From: Daphnia carinata
Taxonomy: Eukaryota; Arthropoda; Branchiopoda; Diplostraca; Daphniidae
DNA: 64,000 nt
NCBI RefSeq assembly: GCF_022539665.2
Contig: NC_081333.1
Span: 3,720,001 to 3,784,000, forward strand
Direction of reading: 5' to 3'
Part shown: positions 31,343-42,800 of the stretch, one piece after another
How the letters are laid out: each line of letters begins with the position of its first letter
Position numbering within the stretch: the first letter of the stretch is position 1
Program-made: the position numbers and the translations under genes
Notes under the pieces: generated by a model
Told to the model about the DNA's origin: nothing
What the model saw: the letters and a program-made list of their open reading frames with translations, nothing else
Databases searched by the model: none

Positions 31343-31960
31343 CTAATTGTTTATGCCACCTTTGATGGTAAGCATTGTTTCCATTGGTTTATCGTTTATC
31401 TGTAAGCATTCAATTATTATCCAGGGATCGAACCCTGGATGTTCGACATACCGCGCCGATGCTATACCAATGAGCCATGAATCATATGATGTAAGGTTAG
31501 CTTTTTTCTAGCTAGTTTCTAGCTTGCGGACTTGCATTTACACTTTGAATAAAATTGGAACGTAGATCTTTATACATCTATTAAGGTTTGAACCCAGGGT
31601 AACAGTTACCGCAGCTGAATGCTCTACCACAGAGCTATGAACCTTATGAAAGCTATAAAAAGATAAATATATACTTGTGAAAGACTACAAACATCCTAGA
31701 CTATAACATATGATATGCCATAATAGATATAATATGATAGATATATCTCGTGGCTCAATGTTAGAGCATCGGCGTTGCACGCTGAATGTGTGGGGATCGA
31801 TTCCCATACCAGTAAAACTATATACAAGTATAAAATTACTTCAGAAAATATCCAGGTATTACACGTTGTTCCTTGTCTAAGTTCAAGAATTCAAGAAGTG
31901 TAATAAATACTAATTGAATACTAACAGATAAGCGATACAACGGTGGCAAAAACCATAAAA
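31343..31960. other. Spacer (hinge) of palindrome 2 with three tRNA-like sequences
   Basis: Carries the same three tRNA-like segments as the first hinge: about 31419-31479 (-), 31582-31647 (-) and 31742-31810 (+). Differences from hinge 1 include a missing taa in agactacaaacatcc and ttctagctag for ttatagctag. Confidence 0.75.
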
Positions 31961-34160
31961 ATGAATTGAGCAAGCTAAATAAAAAAAAAAAGTTGATAAA
32001 TGTAATGTGTGAACACAGCTAACACAGACAATGAAAGAAACAAATTTTGCAAAAAATATTTTATAAAAAAATTTTTATTGATAATTCTCTGGACATTACA
32101 AATATTTTTGCAACTTTAAAAAGGCACAATAGCCCTTTCAAAAGTTGCCGTCAACCCAGGCAGGGGGAGACACTGCCTTGTTGACCCACCGGGAGATTAC
32201 CCGGTGATTGGCTAAGAGAAGCCGGAAGAAGAGCTGAAGATTTGGAACATTTTTACAGGAGCGATTAACCTTTAGTTCGGATTTGTGGGCAGCCACGTCA
32301 CCCTCCGTGAACACATCATCGGACTAAGCGGCACCCCACGTCCCCTTTCCGGCCAGAGCCCTCCAAACCTCGGTATATGTTGTTTTTATATATACCGTAC
32401 AGTAGGGGCATGACCCCCTACGGGCTTATTATGAGTCAAGGGGAAACGGGGCTTCAGAAAAGAAGGGAGCCCAGATATGCACTTCAATTTTTTAAATATC
32501 AAATACCGTCTGGGGAATCCGAATTAAGTATAGCAATGTCATGTCATCCATCCAATCAATACAATTTATTCAGTGTCTTGCCCCAACCAAGAATCTTTTC
32601 AGATCCAATGTTACTATTAACCTATATTGAGAAAAGAAAAACAACACCGTTAAACACATCAATTGTTGATCATGGAACTTACATGACTCATAGATTCAAC
32701 TTCTGGTGGAAGCTTGGGAAAGGACATACAAATTGCAGATTAACTTCATTGTATAAGGCTCTTGAATGATAAACTAGCACCTGTAGAATGTTGCATTGTT
32801 GATAGTTGTGTTCCCAGTACATGAAAATCCTTTCCTATTGGATAAAATTTTTTTTGGTAGATAAGACCTGGTTGGCAAAAAGGAGGAGAAATTCTTCGTC
32901 ATAAATTCAAAATTATTTGAAGAAAAATCCTTTCATACCTAAAGAGTCCATGTATGATGTTCATCTCTGCAATAGCAGCAAAATTAAAACATCTTTAGGG
33001 CCATTTAAGTACCCAGTTTCCCCAACACTCTGAACGTAAAGGACAAGTTGTTCTTTAGACAGAGAAGCAGAATTATTTGAGGCTTCTAGCTGTGACAGAA
33101 CTATAAAGGATTGCTGTTGTACTGGATTCATTAACACAAGATGGTACTTCTCATTAGGCAATTTGCATTACTCTATTAATTTACCTCACACCTTACGGTA
33201 ATGCACTCTCAGTGTTTTTTCATCTGTAGGCTCACTCTTCCATCCTGTAACACTTCCAGACTTGATTTGATCCCCCGTTAAAATCTGTGAATGCAAAATA
33301 ATAGCATTAAAAATACTTTTTCGATAGACAAAAAACCGAAAAGTACCTAATCCATGTTTCATGTTGAACTTGTGCCATTTCTGGGTTTCTGTACCACACC
33401 CATTTTCGGCCCAAATACGTTCCCACAATTGTTCAGTTCCTTCACTGCATGAGCTTATTACTAACGATTCTTTTAGTGCAGCACTAACAGAATTTAAATT
33501 TAACACACTGTCAGGTGGTGGACTGAATAACTAAGCAATAAATAATTGTTTTTTAAAATTCTATACTTATTTTGAATTCTTATTTGAAAAGTTTAGGTAC
33601 CTGGCTGTGTTCGCCTAATGCCAACTCATCCTCACGTTCAGTTAGAGATGAGTTTTGAAAAACCTCCTTCACTGTTTGGAAACTGTTCCGTTCCAATTTG
33701 TTCTTTTCCCCTAGCTGAGCTTGAAGACTCAAAATTTGAGCTACAAAACACGAATGAATAAAAGCAAATAAATAGAATCATTACGTGTTAGGCCTACGAT
33801 CCTTAGCTTTATTATCTAATATTTTGTGTTGTTCCAATAACTGGGCCTGCAGCTTCATAATTTGATCTAATAAACAATAATTAATAATTGAAAACCAATA
33901 TAATAATGTTTATACTTACCATTTTTTTGTTTTATTATCTTATCCATTTTTCAATTGTTCCTCCAGCCACGCGTTGTTCTCCAGCCACGCTACTCAATTA
34001 ACTGCTAATGGGATACAATTAACTGAAATTGCTTACATGCCTGTAATAACGAAACCGACTGATAGATGGCTACGGGTAGAAAAAAGAGAAAAAAGTGCGA
34101 TTTTTTTTTTTTTTTCCGCCATTTTTTTTTTTTTTTTTTTTTTAAAAACGGATTGCCATA
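31961..34160. repeat. Palindrome 2, right arm (truncated)
   Basis: Only the inner 2.2 kb of the arm, equivalent to 19507 to about 21690. It stops in the T-rich stretch after the coiled-coil gene. One G is missing relative to unit 1 in caccgggagatta (about 32190). Confidence 0.9.
33186..33947 (-). CDS. Coiled-coil gene of the arm, copy 4
   Basis: Mirror copy with both diagnostic homopolymers in the intact form (five T, six T). Start at 33947. Same exon junctions as copy 2. It lies next to the truncated end of unit 2, so its upstream flank differs from the other copies beyond about 34160. Confidence 0.4.
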
Positions 34161-34519
34161 TAAAACGGATTGCCATATATTTTTGCCGAAAAAAATTTTA
34201 AGCCCGAATAAATAAGCCCAAGCGCCAGTACGTTACAGCGCTAGCGCTATGCAGCTGAAATATGCGGTGAGTGTATGTAGAGAATTAACTAGAAAAGTGA
34301 CCGGTAGAGGTCGATAGCAGTAAAACAGAAAAAAAAATAATATTTATTTTTTTTTTTGTAAAACGGATTGCTACATTGCCATACCTGCGTTGTATCATAA
34401 CATATCAGTGTTCTTTACAAAGTCATTATCAGAAACTTGTAAAGCGAATGGGAGCCGATTGTATGAGGCGTTAGAATTTTTCCCTTTTATATTTGGTAAA
34501 TCTCTAGATTTCAGTCATA
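34161..34519. mobile_element. Collapsed foldback remnant at the right edge of unit 2
   Basis: After the second aaaacggattgccatat repeat come aagcccgaataaataagccc (an AAGCCCGAC-type end), then agcgccagtacgttacagcg with ctagcgct. The latter resembles the tRNA-like loop of the element at 24962-25393, with its B-box lost. Then gtgtatgtagagaattaact to cggattgctacattgccata follows, a diverged copy of 16600-16730 in the opposite direction. Together this reads as arm, tRNA-like hinge, arm. The last 130 bp lead into the dehydrogenase gene. Confidence 0.5.
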
Positions 34520-35496
34520 ATGGCTGACCAAAAAGTTGCCTTGATCACGGGTAATTGACACTTTTTCAACAACAGATGTACATGTCTCTGAACATAATAA
34601 ATCTTCACTTACATTTTCATAAATTCAAGGTGCAAGTTCTGGTATTGGCGCTGCAACCGCTATACATTTCGCAAAACTAGGATACAAATTAGCCATTTGT
34701 GGGAGAAATGCAGCTGCTCTCGCTGAAACAACAACCCATTGCCTGGAAGCAAATGACAAACTGTCTGCGGACAGTGTAAACTTCATTTTGTGTACTTTCC
34801 ATTTATATATCTCTAATTACATTTTGTTCATAGGTACTACAATTGGCTGGGGACATGTCTGTTGAAAAGGATTGTGAAGATGCAGTGAAAAAAGCTGTTG
34901 AGAAATTCAATAGATTAGATGTTCTCATTCCTTGTGCAGGAATATTGACTACTGGCCCACTGGAAACTATATCATTGGATGAATATGACAATCTAATGAA
35001 CATCAATTGCAGGTCAATTATCTTACTTATGAAACTTTGCACTCCACACCTCATTGAAACAAAAGGGAACATTGTGAATGTTTCTAGTGTGACAGGACTA
35101 AGAGCTGTATGTTCCACTGGTGCAGTTTATTAGTGATTCATTTGTTGTTCAATATTTCCCTTCTAGTTTCCAGGTGTGTTGTCCTATTGTATCAGTAAAG
35201 CCGCTGTTGACCAGCTGACTCGTTGTTCTGCATTGGAATTAGCACCAAAAGGAGTGCGCGTCAATGCTGTAAATCCTGGTGTCATCATTACCCATTGCCA
35301 TAAGCGCGCCGGAATGACAGAAGAAGCTTACGCCAAATTTTTAGAACATTCGAAAACTACGCATGCCCTTGGACGTCCTGGCACTGCTGATGAGGTTGCT
35401 AAAGCTATTGCATTCCTGGCTTCGGATGACGCATCGTTCATTACAGGGGTCACACTCCCCGTGGATGGCGGCCGTGGCATAATGTGTCCCCGATGA
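34520..35496 (+). CDS. Short-chain dehydrogenase/reductase, copy 1
   Basis: Exons 34520-34550, 34630-34775, 34834-35106 and 35167-35496 give 259 aa. A classical SDR with a Rossmann fold: the NAD(P)-binding TGASSGIG motif is split by intron 1 (ALIT-GASSGIGAATA); then come the NNAG-region PCAGIL, the catalytic Ser in VSSVTGLRA, YCISK (the YxxxK active site), VNAVNPGVIIT, and the C-terminal FITGVTLPVDGG. In the family, the Asn of the NNAG motif stabilises the central sheet and here it is Cys. The substrate cannot be inferred. Gene structure is identical to the next gene, so they are tandem duplicates. Confidence 0.9.
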
Positions 35497-35945
35497 ATCA
35501 AAGAATTTGATTTTAGATACTGTAATCGGGTAGATTTGGAAGCAGTTACATGCCAGTAACAGAAATGATGACTTTGTAAGCTTACATCATATACTTTTGA
35601 TTACACGTTGATTGGCTACAGGTGTAAGTTTGCAATTTAGTTTGGTGTCCTCTAGAGCCCTCTAGAGCAACGTAACAATAAAGTGAACATATTTGGTATG
35701 CATATTGCAGCGCTACTCGCCAATGTTGTCCTACCTAAAAAATAATAGGTGAACGATCCTTGGCCCTAAATATTGGAACATGTTGCAACCTCAAACATAC
35801 ACAGATTTTTTGTTATCTGGTGGCGCAAGAATGTTATCGAACCGACATCGATAACCGTTCACGTAACTGGACGGTATAAAAACAAGGATGTATGCATTGA
35901 CTTATATACTTTAAATTTTGTTCAGGCATCGCATACGGGTAACAA
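35497..35945. other. Spacer between the two dehydrogenase genes
   Basis: 3' UTR of copy 1, a small direct repeat (ccctctagag twice, about 35650-35668) and the TATA box of copy 2. No gene. Confidence 0.5.
35875..35882 (+). promoter_or_regulatory. TATA box of dehydrogenase copy 2
   Basis: tataaaaa in acggtataaaaacaagg, 64 bp upstream of the ATG at 35946. Confidence 0.55.
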
Positions 35946-36912
35946 ATGTCTAACGTGAAAGTCGCTCTTATTACTGGTATCTAACTTAACACAACTGCTT
36001 TTAACTTCATTAATAACACCCCATTTTTCTCTGTTTTAGGTGCAAGCTCCGGAATTGGTGCAGCAACTGCGGTGCATTTCGCTAGCATAGGCTACAGATT
36101 AGCCATTTGCGGAAGAGATGAAACTGCTTTAGCAAAGACTGCCGCGCAATGTTTGGAGGCCAATCCCCAACTCTTGTCACATGATGTAATGATTCTGACC
36201 TAAAAAACGGTTATATTTTTAATTAAACATTTGTTTCATCGAAGGTATTGGCTTTGGTTGGAGATCTGACAGCGGAAAAGGATTGTGAGGATGCGGTGAG
36301 CAAAACAATAGAGCGTTTCAAAAGACTTGATGTTCTTATTCCAAATGCTGGAATCCTAGTCATTGGGTCTCTTGAAACGCATTCTTTGGAGGAGTATGAC
36401 CGTGTCATGGATATTAACTGTCGTTCAGTCGTTGTCTTGATGAAGTTGTGTATCCCTCATCTTGTCGAATCGAAGGGAAACATAGTTAGTGTTTCCAGCA
36501 TTTGCGGGCTGCGAGCGGTAGTCTTTTTTGCTACCTAAAGAATTGCATAATGGACCTAATTATTGATTTTCTTTGGTCACAGTTCCCCGGATCGCTGTGC
36601 TACAATGTTAGCAAAGCAGGCGTAGACCAACTAACTCGATGCTCTGCACTAGAATTAGCTCCTAAAGGAGTCCGCGTGAACGCTGTCAACCCGGGTGTGA
36701 TCATCACAGAATGTCAGAAACGTGCAGGGATGACTGACGATTTTTACGCCAAATTCATGGAACATTCGAAAACGACACATCCACTCGGGCGGCCTGGTAC
36801 GGCGGAAGAAGTTGCCAAAGCGATTGCGTTTCTTGCCTCGGACGACGCCTCTTTTATTACAGGAGTGACGTTACCCGTGGATGGTGGCCGGAGTGTATCT
36901 TGTCCCCGCTAA
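35946..36912 (+). CDS. Short-chain dehydrogenase/reductase, copy 2
   Basis: Exons 35946-35976, 36040-36185, 36245-36517 and 36583-36912 (259 aa), each exactly as long as its partner in copy 1. Motifs: ALITGASSGIGAATAVHF, PNAGIL (Asn present, unlike copy 1), VSSICGLRA, YNVSK for YxxxK, VNAVNPGVIITE, FITGVTLPVDGGRS. The C-terminus is SCPR, against MCPR in copy 1. A cytosolic NAD(P)-dependent oxidoreductase; substrate unknown. Synonymous divergence between the two copies is considerable, so the duplication is older than the palindrome units nearby. Confidence 0.9.
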
Positions 36913-37424
36913 GCAAACCAATTATCAAATACAATGAATGCCTAAACACAAGCTTTTTAAAAGTACTAAGCTGTCTGTTTAAGATCTGTGAATGACAAGT
37001 ATCTAAAAACACTTGGTTAAGCTGTCCGAAGGTGGGCTAGCTCTTTAAAGGCTGGATATTACCATCAATTTTAAGGCCTGTAGGGAAAGCTGAATTATTT
37101 TTTACATCAGAAAAATGTTACCTTTATTTGCACTGATGGTAAGAATGGCGCCACGCCCCATTTCAACATTTAACGAACCAGTCAATATTTTTAGGGTGGA
37201 GTACTCCATACCGCTAGGCGTTAGCATCTGCAATCCTGCGTCCGCCAATCCAGTTACAGTCGGCGTTGACCTTTCTTACAATAGAGCTCTTACTTGTTAG
37301 TTAAGCGCTTTTACCAAGGTATGAGCACGTAACCTAAATTTGAAGGATAAAAAAACAATCTGTTCATCTTAAACACGTAAGTATAAAATGACTTCATGGA
37401 ACTCGTTTGACTTTCTTTCCTTAG
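36913..37424. other. Spacer upstream of the TMIE-like gene
   Basis: Contains one possible first exon for the next gene, ATGTTACCTTTATTTGCACTGATG followed by gtaaga at 37139 (MLPLFALM, signal-like). No other gene seen. Confidence 0.4.
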
Positions 37425-38157
37425 ATGGGCGTAATTGATATGGAAAAAATTGTTACGTCGACTATGATGCCCGCCAATGTGACTGAGGAGATTCCATGGG
37501 TTGAAACAACCATTGCTGGCGGATTCCGGATCTGGCAGGTTCTCTTCCTCAGTGGAGCAGTTCTTTTAGCCGTCGGTATTTGACAACGGATCCGGAGAAA
37601 ATTTGGCGATTTATGACTCATTTGCTTGTACTGTTACAGTAATAATTCTGTGCTGCTGCGTACGCATACGTATTCCACGAACTAAACAAGAAATTGAGGC
37701 CGACTTCCGACGTAAGCAGCTTTCCAAGCGCTTCAAGCAAGAACTTAAGCGTATTCGAAATTCCGAATTGGATGTGATGGACCTCAGGCGGGGTATTACG
37801 CAATGCTCATCTGCTCACTTTAAATTCGTTTGATAACGGCTAAGCTTTACAAAAAACCTACGCCCAAATAGCACTTGATCGAGTACGAGCCGACTTCCAC
37901 TCGGACACGGAAAGCTTCTGCGGTAATCAATCCGACATTTTCACTTCTTTGGCCCAAGGAGGAGTAGGTTCACCGGGAGAGGATAGCCCACTAGACTCAA
38001 GCGGTGAGCATTAAAATCTGTTAATTAAAGCTTGAATGTAAAACTTTTTGCGTCTTTGCTAGACTACAACGTTACCCAACAATGGTTAGAAATGCAAATG
38101 TCCAAGCTACGTCCGGCGGCGCCATTACCTAAACCTTATACAACTCAGCCTGTATAA
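37425..38157 (+). CDS. Tmie: Transmembrane inner ear protein (TMIE) homologue
   Basis: Exons 37425-37575, 37640-37792, 37872-38003 and 38063-38157 give 176 aa. An extracellular N-terminus is followed by one transmembrane helix (IWQVLFLSGAVLLAVVIILC), CCC, then the conserved juxtamembrane block RIRIPRTKQEIEADFRRK. That block matches the vertebrate TMIE signature (CRVPRTRKEIEARY). A basic coil and an acidic/Ser tail ending in PLPKPYTTQPV follow. TMIE is a subunit of the TMC mechanotransduction channel in vertebrate hair cells and C. elegans neurons; the same role in sensory neurons here is inferred. The start at 37425 directly follows a good acceptor (ttccttag), so an upstream exon supplying a signal peptide is likely (candidate 37115-37138). 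Confidence 0.8.
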
Positions 38158-38313
38158 TTTAGCATGGGCAGAACATGAGTCGGTACATTTTTTGCATCTT
38201 TCCGCAATTTGGTCTATCTTTAAATTTTGGCGCAAATCACTTCATCGTATAGCAAACTTGGACTAAAAGATGTTTTACCGCTTTCATCCGATAATACACG
38301 TATAAAAGAACAA

Positions 38314-38319
38314 TTTATT
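38314..38319 (-). terminator. Polyadenylation signal of NIP7
   Basis: AATAAA on the minus strand, 27 bp past the NIP7 stop codon, in the 188-bp gap between the convergent TMIE-like and NIP7 genes. Confidence 0.55.
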
Positions 38320-38345
38320 GGTAGTCACCTGTTAGTGTACAGAGT

Positions 38346-39223
38346 TTAACCCACAAGAGTGTCTTCGGCTCGAATGTATTCGCCTACGTCTGCTTGATGG
38401 AAGCAGACAATCGCCATTGGCTCAGCATGTCTGCACTCTGAGGTTGCTTTGGCAGCAACACCAAAACCCTTTAAAATAGCGTCGACGATTTTCAATACTT
38501 GAACTAGTGAACTTGTAAATGTACCACCTACCAGGGGAACATCAGCCATATTGTAAACTACAACTCCTTGATATTTGGCAGTACTTTCAGAAATTCTACC
38601 AAGACCAGATTTCATTATGTGATTTCCATAGACAAACTGTTGCTCAGCTGTTGGTTTGAGCCAAATTTTATACTGCACGCAAATTTTATTATGTTTACAT
38701 AACATCTTTTAAAATAAGAATGACGGCTTACCTGAGCATAAGGGGCCAAGTAATCCAATGCTGTGATGTGAAGGCGGAATTTCCTTGTCTTGGTAAACTT
38801 GCCAAAGCATGTTCCAATGCTGATAAGGTTGTCACGGTCAATGGAGACAGCATGCTTTAGAAGTTTTTCAGAGATGTAAAATACTCTGTCGCGGTGGAGG
38901 CGAAAGCAGTAAGCTCCATCAGGTCTGTCGATTAACAACCTTACATTTTCGCCGATACTAAAAAGTTAAAGGCAAAAAACAAAATGTTGAGATGCATGGT
39001 AAGTTTAAGATCTAGACAAGTATAACTCAGATTTTTTAAATTTTCAGATACTTGTTTAATTAGTTTAAGTTAGTGAGTGTATAGTCAGTAGTTAACAATG
39101 CTAAGTAAATAAACATGTATCCAGTCCTGAATGCAAAGTTTACAAGTAAAGTGGAAATAGCACTTACTATTTCGTAAGCTTTTCAAAAAAGATTTTGGTT
39201 TCTTCTTCAGTTAATGGTCTCAT
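38346..39223 (-). CDS. NIP7: 60S ribosome subunit biogenesis protein NIP7
   Basis: Minus-strand exons 39223-39168, 38957-38732, 38672-38532 and 38468-38346 give 181 aa; human NIP7 has 180. Start [20 protein letters not shown]; the core [35 protein letters not shown] and [13 protein letters not shown] are close to the eukaryotic consensus. The PUA domain runs from YKIWLKP to the end ([26 protein letters not shown]). NIP7 is a nucleolar protein that binds pre-60S particles and is needed for 27S/34S pre-rRNA processing. The last intron (38531-38469) is 63 bp, free of stops and in frame, so retention would insert 21 residues in the PUA domain. Confidence 0.95.
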
Positions 39224-39807
39224 GTTGAATTTAGTTTTAGTCCACGTGCGTCACGTCAACTGCTCAAGTCAGACGACGAATAAAGCGAGGATGTTTAGGC
39301 GAGGGCTAAACAGTATGCTAGATGAATGGAAAATTGTTGAAACATTTAAGTGTTAATAATTCTTTAGATTTTTAATTCTTTATTGCTTAAAAATCTTGGA
39401 GAGTTTGTTAATAAGAAAACTATAATTCTAAACTTTTAATTTTTAAAATACATCTGTCAAACTTTGGCATAAAATGGTTAATTTTGTTGGTAACGTCAGT
39501 ATGAACAGAGTCATAGATCCTAATCATTGACTTTTCTGAATCTACAAGTCAGGGAAGAAAGGCTGTAAGGGCAGGAATGTATAATTTGTGTATTATTTTT
39601 GAAGATTTTTTATGGAAGCAATAAAAATGAGAAGCACGGAGATGATAAACCAAGAGACAAATTGTTCATCACAGTAGAGTTTAGGATGATGAAAACTAGA
39701 GGACACTAACAGGATGCATCCGTGACAGAAGAAAAAAAAACATGTGGAGATGGGGGAATAGAAAATAGGATCTAGAGTTATGAGTTGTTCCCCAATGTGT
39801 TTAGAAT
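39224..39807. other. Spacer between NIP7 and the ACAP gene
   Basis: NIP7 promoter and 5' UTR on the right-hand minus strand, and the 3' UTR of the ACAP gene. AT-rich, no gene seen. Confidence 0.4.
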
Positions 39808-42800
39808 TTATCGTAAAAAATCGCGCACCATTTCTTGGAACGTATCGTCCCCAGCCTCACCAAATTCAGTTTCTCTCATTTCGTCAGTTAGACGAGAAAT
39901 GCGCAAACTGGAAGGCAACAATTTGTTATTCAACATATTGAATTATATGATTGCATCGATAAATTTCTACTCACAAACTAACAATATCCGCGTTTGCAGT
40001 CTTCACCGCAACATCTAAAGGGGTATTCCCGTCATTATCAGCAATTTTTTGGTCCGCCCGATTTTTCAACAGTAGTCCAACCTGTGCTGGAAGACCTGCA
40101 ATTTCATGAAAGGACATTAGAATGCTTCGCAGAAAGCAAACCGAATTCACACTTCACCTAATTCTGTTGCCAGTAGCAAGGCAGTTTTACCAGCACCATC
40201 CCTGGTATTTATTTTGGCCCCATTTAAAAGAAGATACTGCAATACCGTCACCGATCCCTAAAACGGTGGAAGAAAATTGTGGTTATTTAGGATGAGATTA
40301 GGATTCTTAAAATGTGAGGATCTTACATTCAAAACGGCTAAATGAACTGGAGCCCGTTCTTCAGCGTTACCACTGGTAGTGTTCCTATCCGCATACAGAG
40401 CTAGAGCACGTGCGATCCACACTATTTGGCCCGTTTCAGCTCCTTTACTCAATAGCCAATTTGGATCGACCTGGCCTGCGAAACAAAATTCAAATTACTA
40501 TAACTCTGCGTGCGATGTTAACCAGTTGCATTTACTATACCCGATTCAGGAATGATGACAGCTTCCTTGACAAGATTCTCATCACCAGCCCATCTGTGAT
40601 CAACAAAGAGCTTTTTGACATATTTTGCCTGTATCCAGGCATCTCTCATTTGCTGAGTCGAATCTGGCTGTGGTTTACTCAGATCACTGGCAGTATCTAC
40701 TTTAGACTCGTAGATCGAGTTGACGATTGCGTTACCCAGGGAAACCATCACCTGAGCCACTTCACCGTCCCATTTGTCCCAAGTAAGAGACCTTACTTTG
40801 CTTACGTGCACACCAAGACTACGGTGGATACCCGAGCACGCTGTTGGAACATTTGAAACGGGATTGCAGAAATGGGTTTGAAACAGTACCAAAGAAAAAT
40901 TAATTTACCTATGCACAATGTGATTCCCAAATTTATACTAGCCCATTCCGGGTTCTCAGCGGAACAATCACAGCAGCGATTGTTCCCTGCTACGGCTAAA
41001 ATGTCCGATAATATCTTATCTTTGTTGCTTTCCCTAATTTAAAGAGGACAGTTGGATTATTAGAACAGATGGTGTGACTTATCAATACCCACTTGGATGT
41101 GTTGGCGCTATCGGTGGTACTGTTGCTAGAGTTTTGGCTATCTTTTGCGTTACTCCTCGGCGATTCGTTGCTAGCTAAACTATGTCCAGAACTACTTCGG
41201 CTGCTTAACATCAACTGCATTGCTGCACCTATCTCATCTTGAATGGCCTGGATCCATACTTGAAAAGTTTCTTCGGAGTCTGCTTGCAGTACGTGGGACC
41301 TGAATAGTTTACCAACATTTTAGAATCACGCTCAAGCTACGCAGTGTTTAAATATTAAAACATATTAATATTTACTTAGTGGGCGAGATAACCTCAAAGC
41401 AGTTGCGGCGATCAATGTCGTTCAGCGGTCGAACGGAACAAAGTTTCAAATCTTGTTCCATTACAGTGCCCTCTCGGTCTCCTGAAAAGTGCCCAGCCGA
41501 TAAGTAGAGGAATTGAAAATCATCAAACAAAAGTATTGCGCACCTGTTCTTTTGCGGTAAATCAACTGGCTGGAACAAATGGCAAACCATCGTCTATTCC
41601 ATGTTTTAAGCGGACTCGAAGTTCGTTTGAAAAGGTAGCCTTCCATACGAGTTCCATTCAAGGTCTCTGATTTTAGCATGGGCACCAGATCTTTTGAGGT
41701 GACTACGCTGTGGCGATTTCCCAATTCTCTTTCCAAAGCATTTGTAGCGTCTCGAAACCGCGACACCTTTTTCAACAAGTCATTGTTGTAATTCCAACTT
41801 TTAACGTTAGCATCACCACTGATTACTGTGACTCACTTCTACTCCAATGTTTTTCAGGAACGGATCAGTATCTTGGAAGAGGTCCGATCCTTGGTGAAAG
41901 AAGGTGCTCTGGGCGTGCATGTAGGATAGTAACTGTGGGTCCAATCAATACGTTAACCTTCATTCAAACAACAAATCACAATGAGAATCTGTAAAGTCCT
42001 ACGGGATCAAGAATTTCATGGCGTTTCCGCGACTGCACGAGGCTAACAATGAATAAATGATCCAAGGCCGTGTAACGGAAGCAACTGCGCGTAGCAATCA
42101 ACACATTGGCCGTTTCGTCCACTCCAGTACTGGTCATCAAACCTGCCGAAAAAAATTATATTACTCAACTTCCCACAACGCATATATCTTATCAGTAACA
42201 TGGCAATAGATAAGGGAAGCACAAACCCTGATGCGATGAAGAGAGTGCGCTGGTGGCTAGGACAGTGTTCGCGGAGCCAGAAGTGTTTATTCCTTGACTC
42301 TTATTGGAATTTTTGGGAGCTTGGGCATGTCGAGCGAGAGCCGTGTCGAGATCAGCCGAAATTTTGTCGAAGTGTTGCCGACTGTCCTTGACTTGCTTCA
42401 GGTCCCTACGTATTTAGAAAAATTGCTTAAAGAGTTTCCTTTTTATGCTTGTTGCCCTCTTAAATCTCACCTCTTTAGGAAATTATTTAGTGATCTAGAA
42501 ACTGATCTACTGGTTTGGTCAATCAGGATTGAATGATATTTGATAGTTTCTTGTAACGAATTGGCGACTTTATTCAAAGCCTGAGAGACTGCTGGGTCTC
42601 CTTTGAAATGCATGCTCACTTGCAACATGCTTTGAACAAGGTTACTATAGGATCAAACATACACAAAAATTAAAGAACACTCAGAGCAATCTACATGATT
42701 GTTACATTACCTTTGAAAGCCCAAGTAGGCTTTCCCTGCTTCAATTGTCAAGTTGCAGTTTTTCAAGACCTGCATTGTCAACAAAGAAAAATTACTGACA

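Larger units (their letters stand above)
25514..34160. repeat. Large duplicated unit 2 (8,647 bp, truncated)
   Basis: A near-identical copy of 13059 to about 21690. It carries the left YYTT gene, the full left palindrome arm, the tRNA-bearing spacer and only the inner 2.2 kb of the right arm. It breaks off inside a poly-T stretch at about 34160, where a 17-bp direct repeat (aaaacggattgccatat) marks the junction. Confidence 0.9.

Noticed and set aside
13059-34160. Palindrome as a simple long-read or hairpin-adapter artefact
   Set aside because: The spacer is not mirrored, the arm edges end in different sequence on each side, and the two units carry private substitutions and indels. An artefact cannot be fully excluded without reads, so it is listed as a check.
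42200-42536. Plus-strand frames inside the ACAP gene
   Set aside because: They overlap BAR-domain exons on the opposite strand that read as conserved protein.
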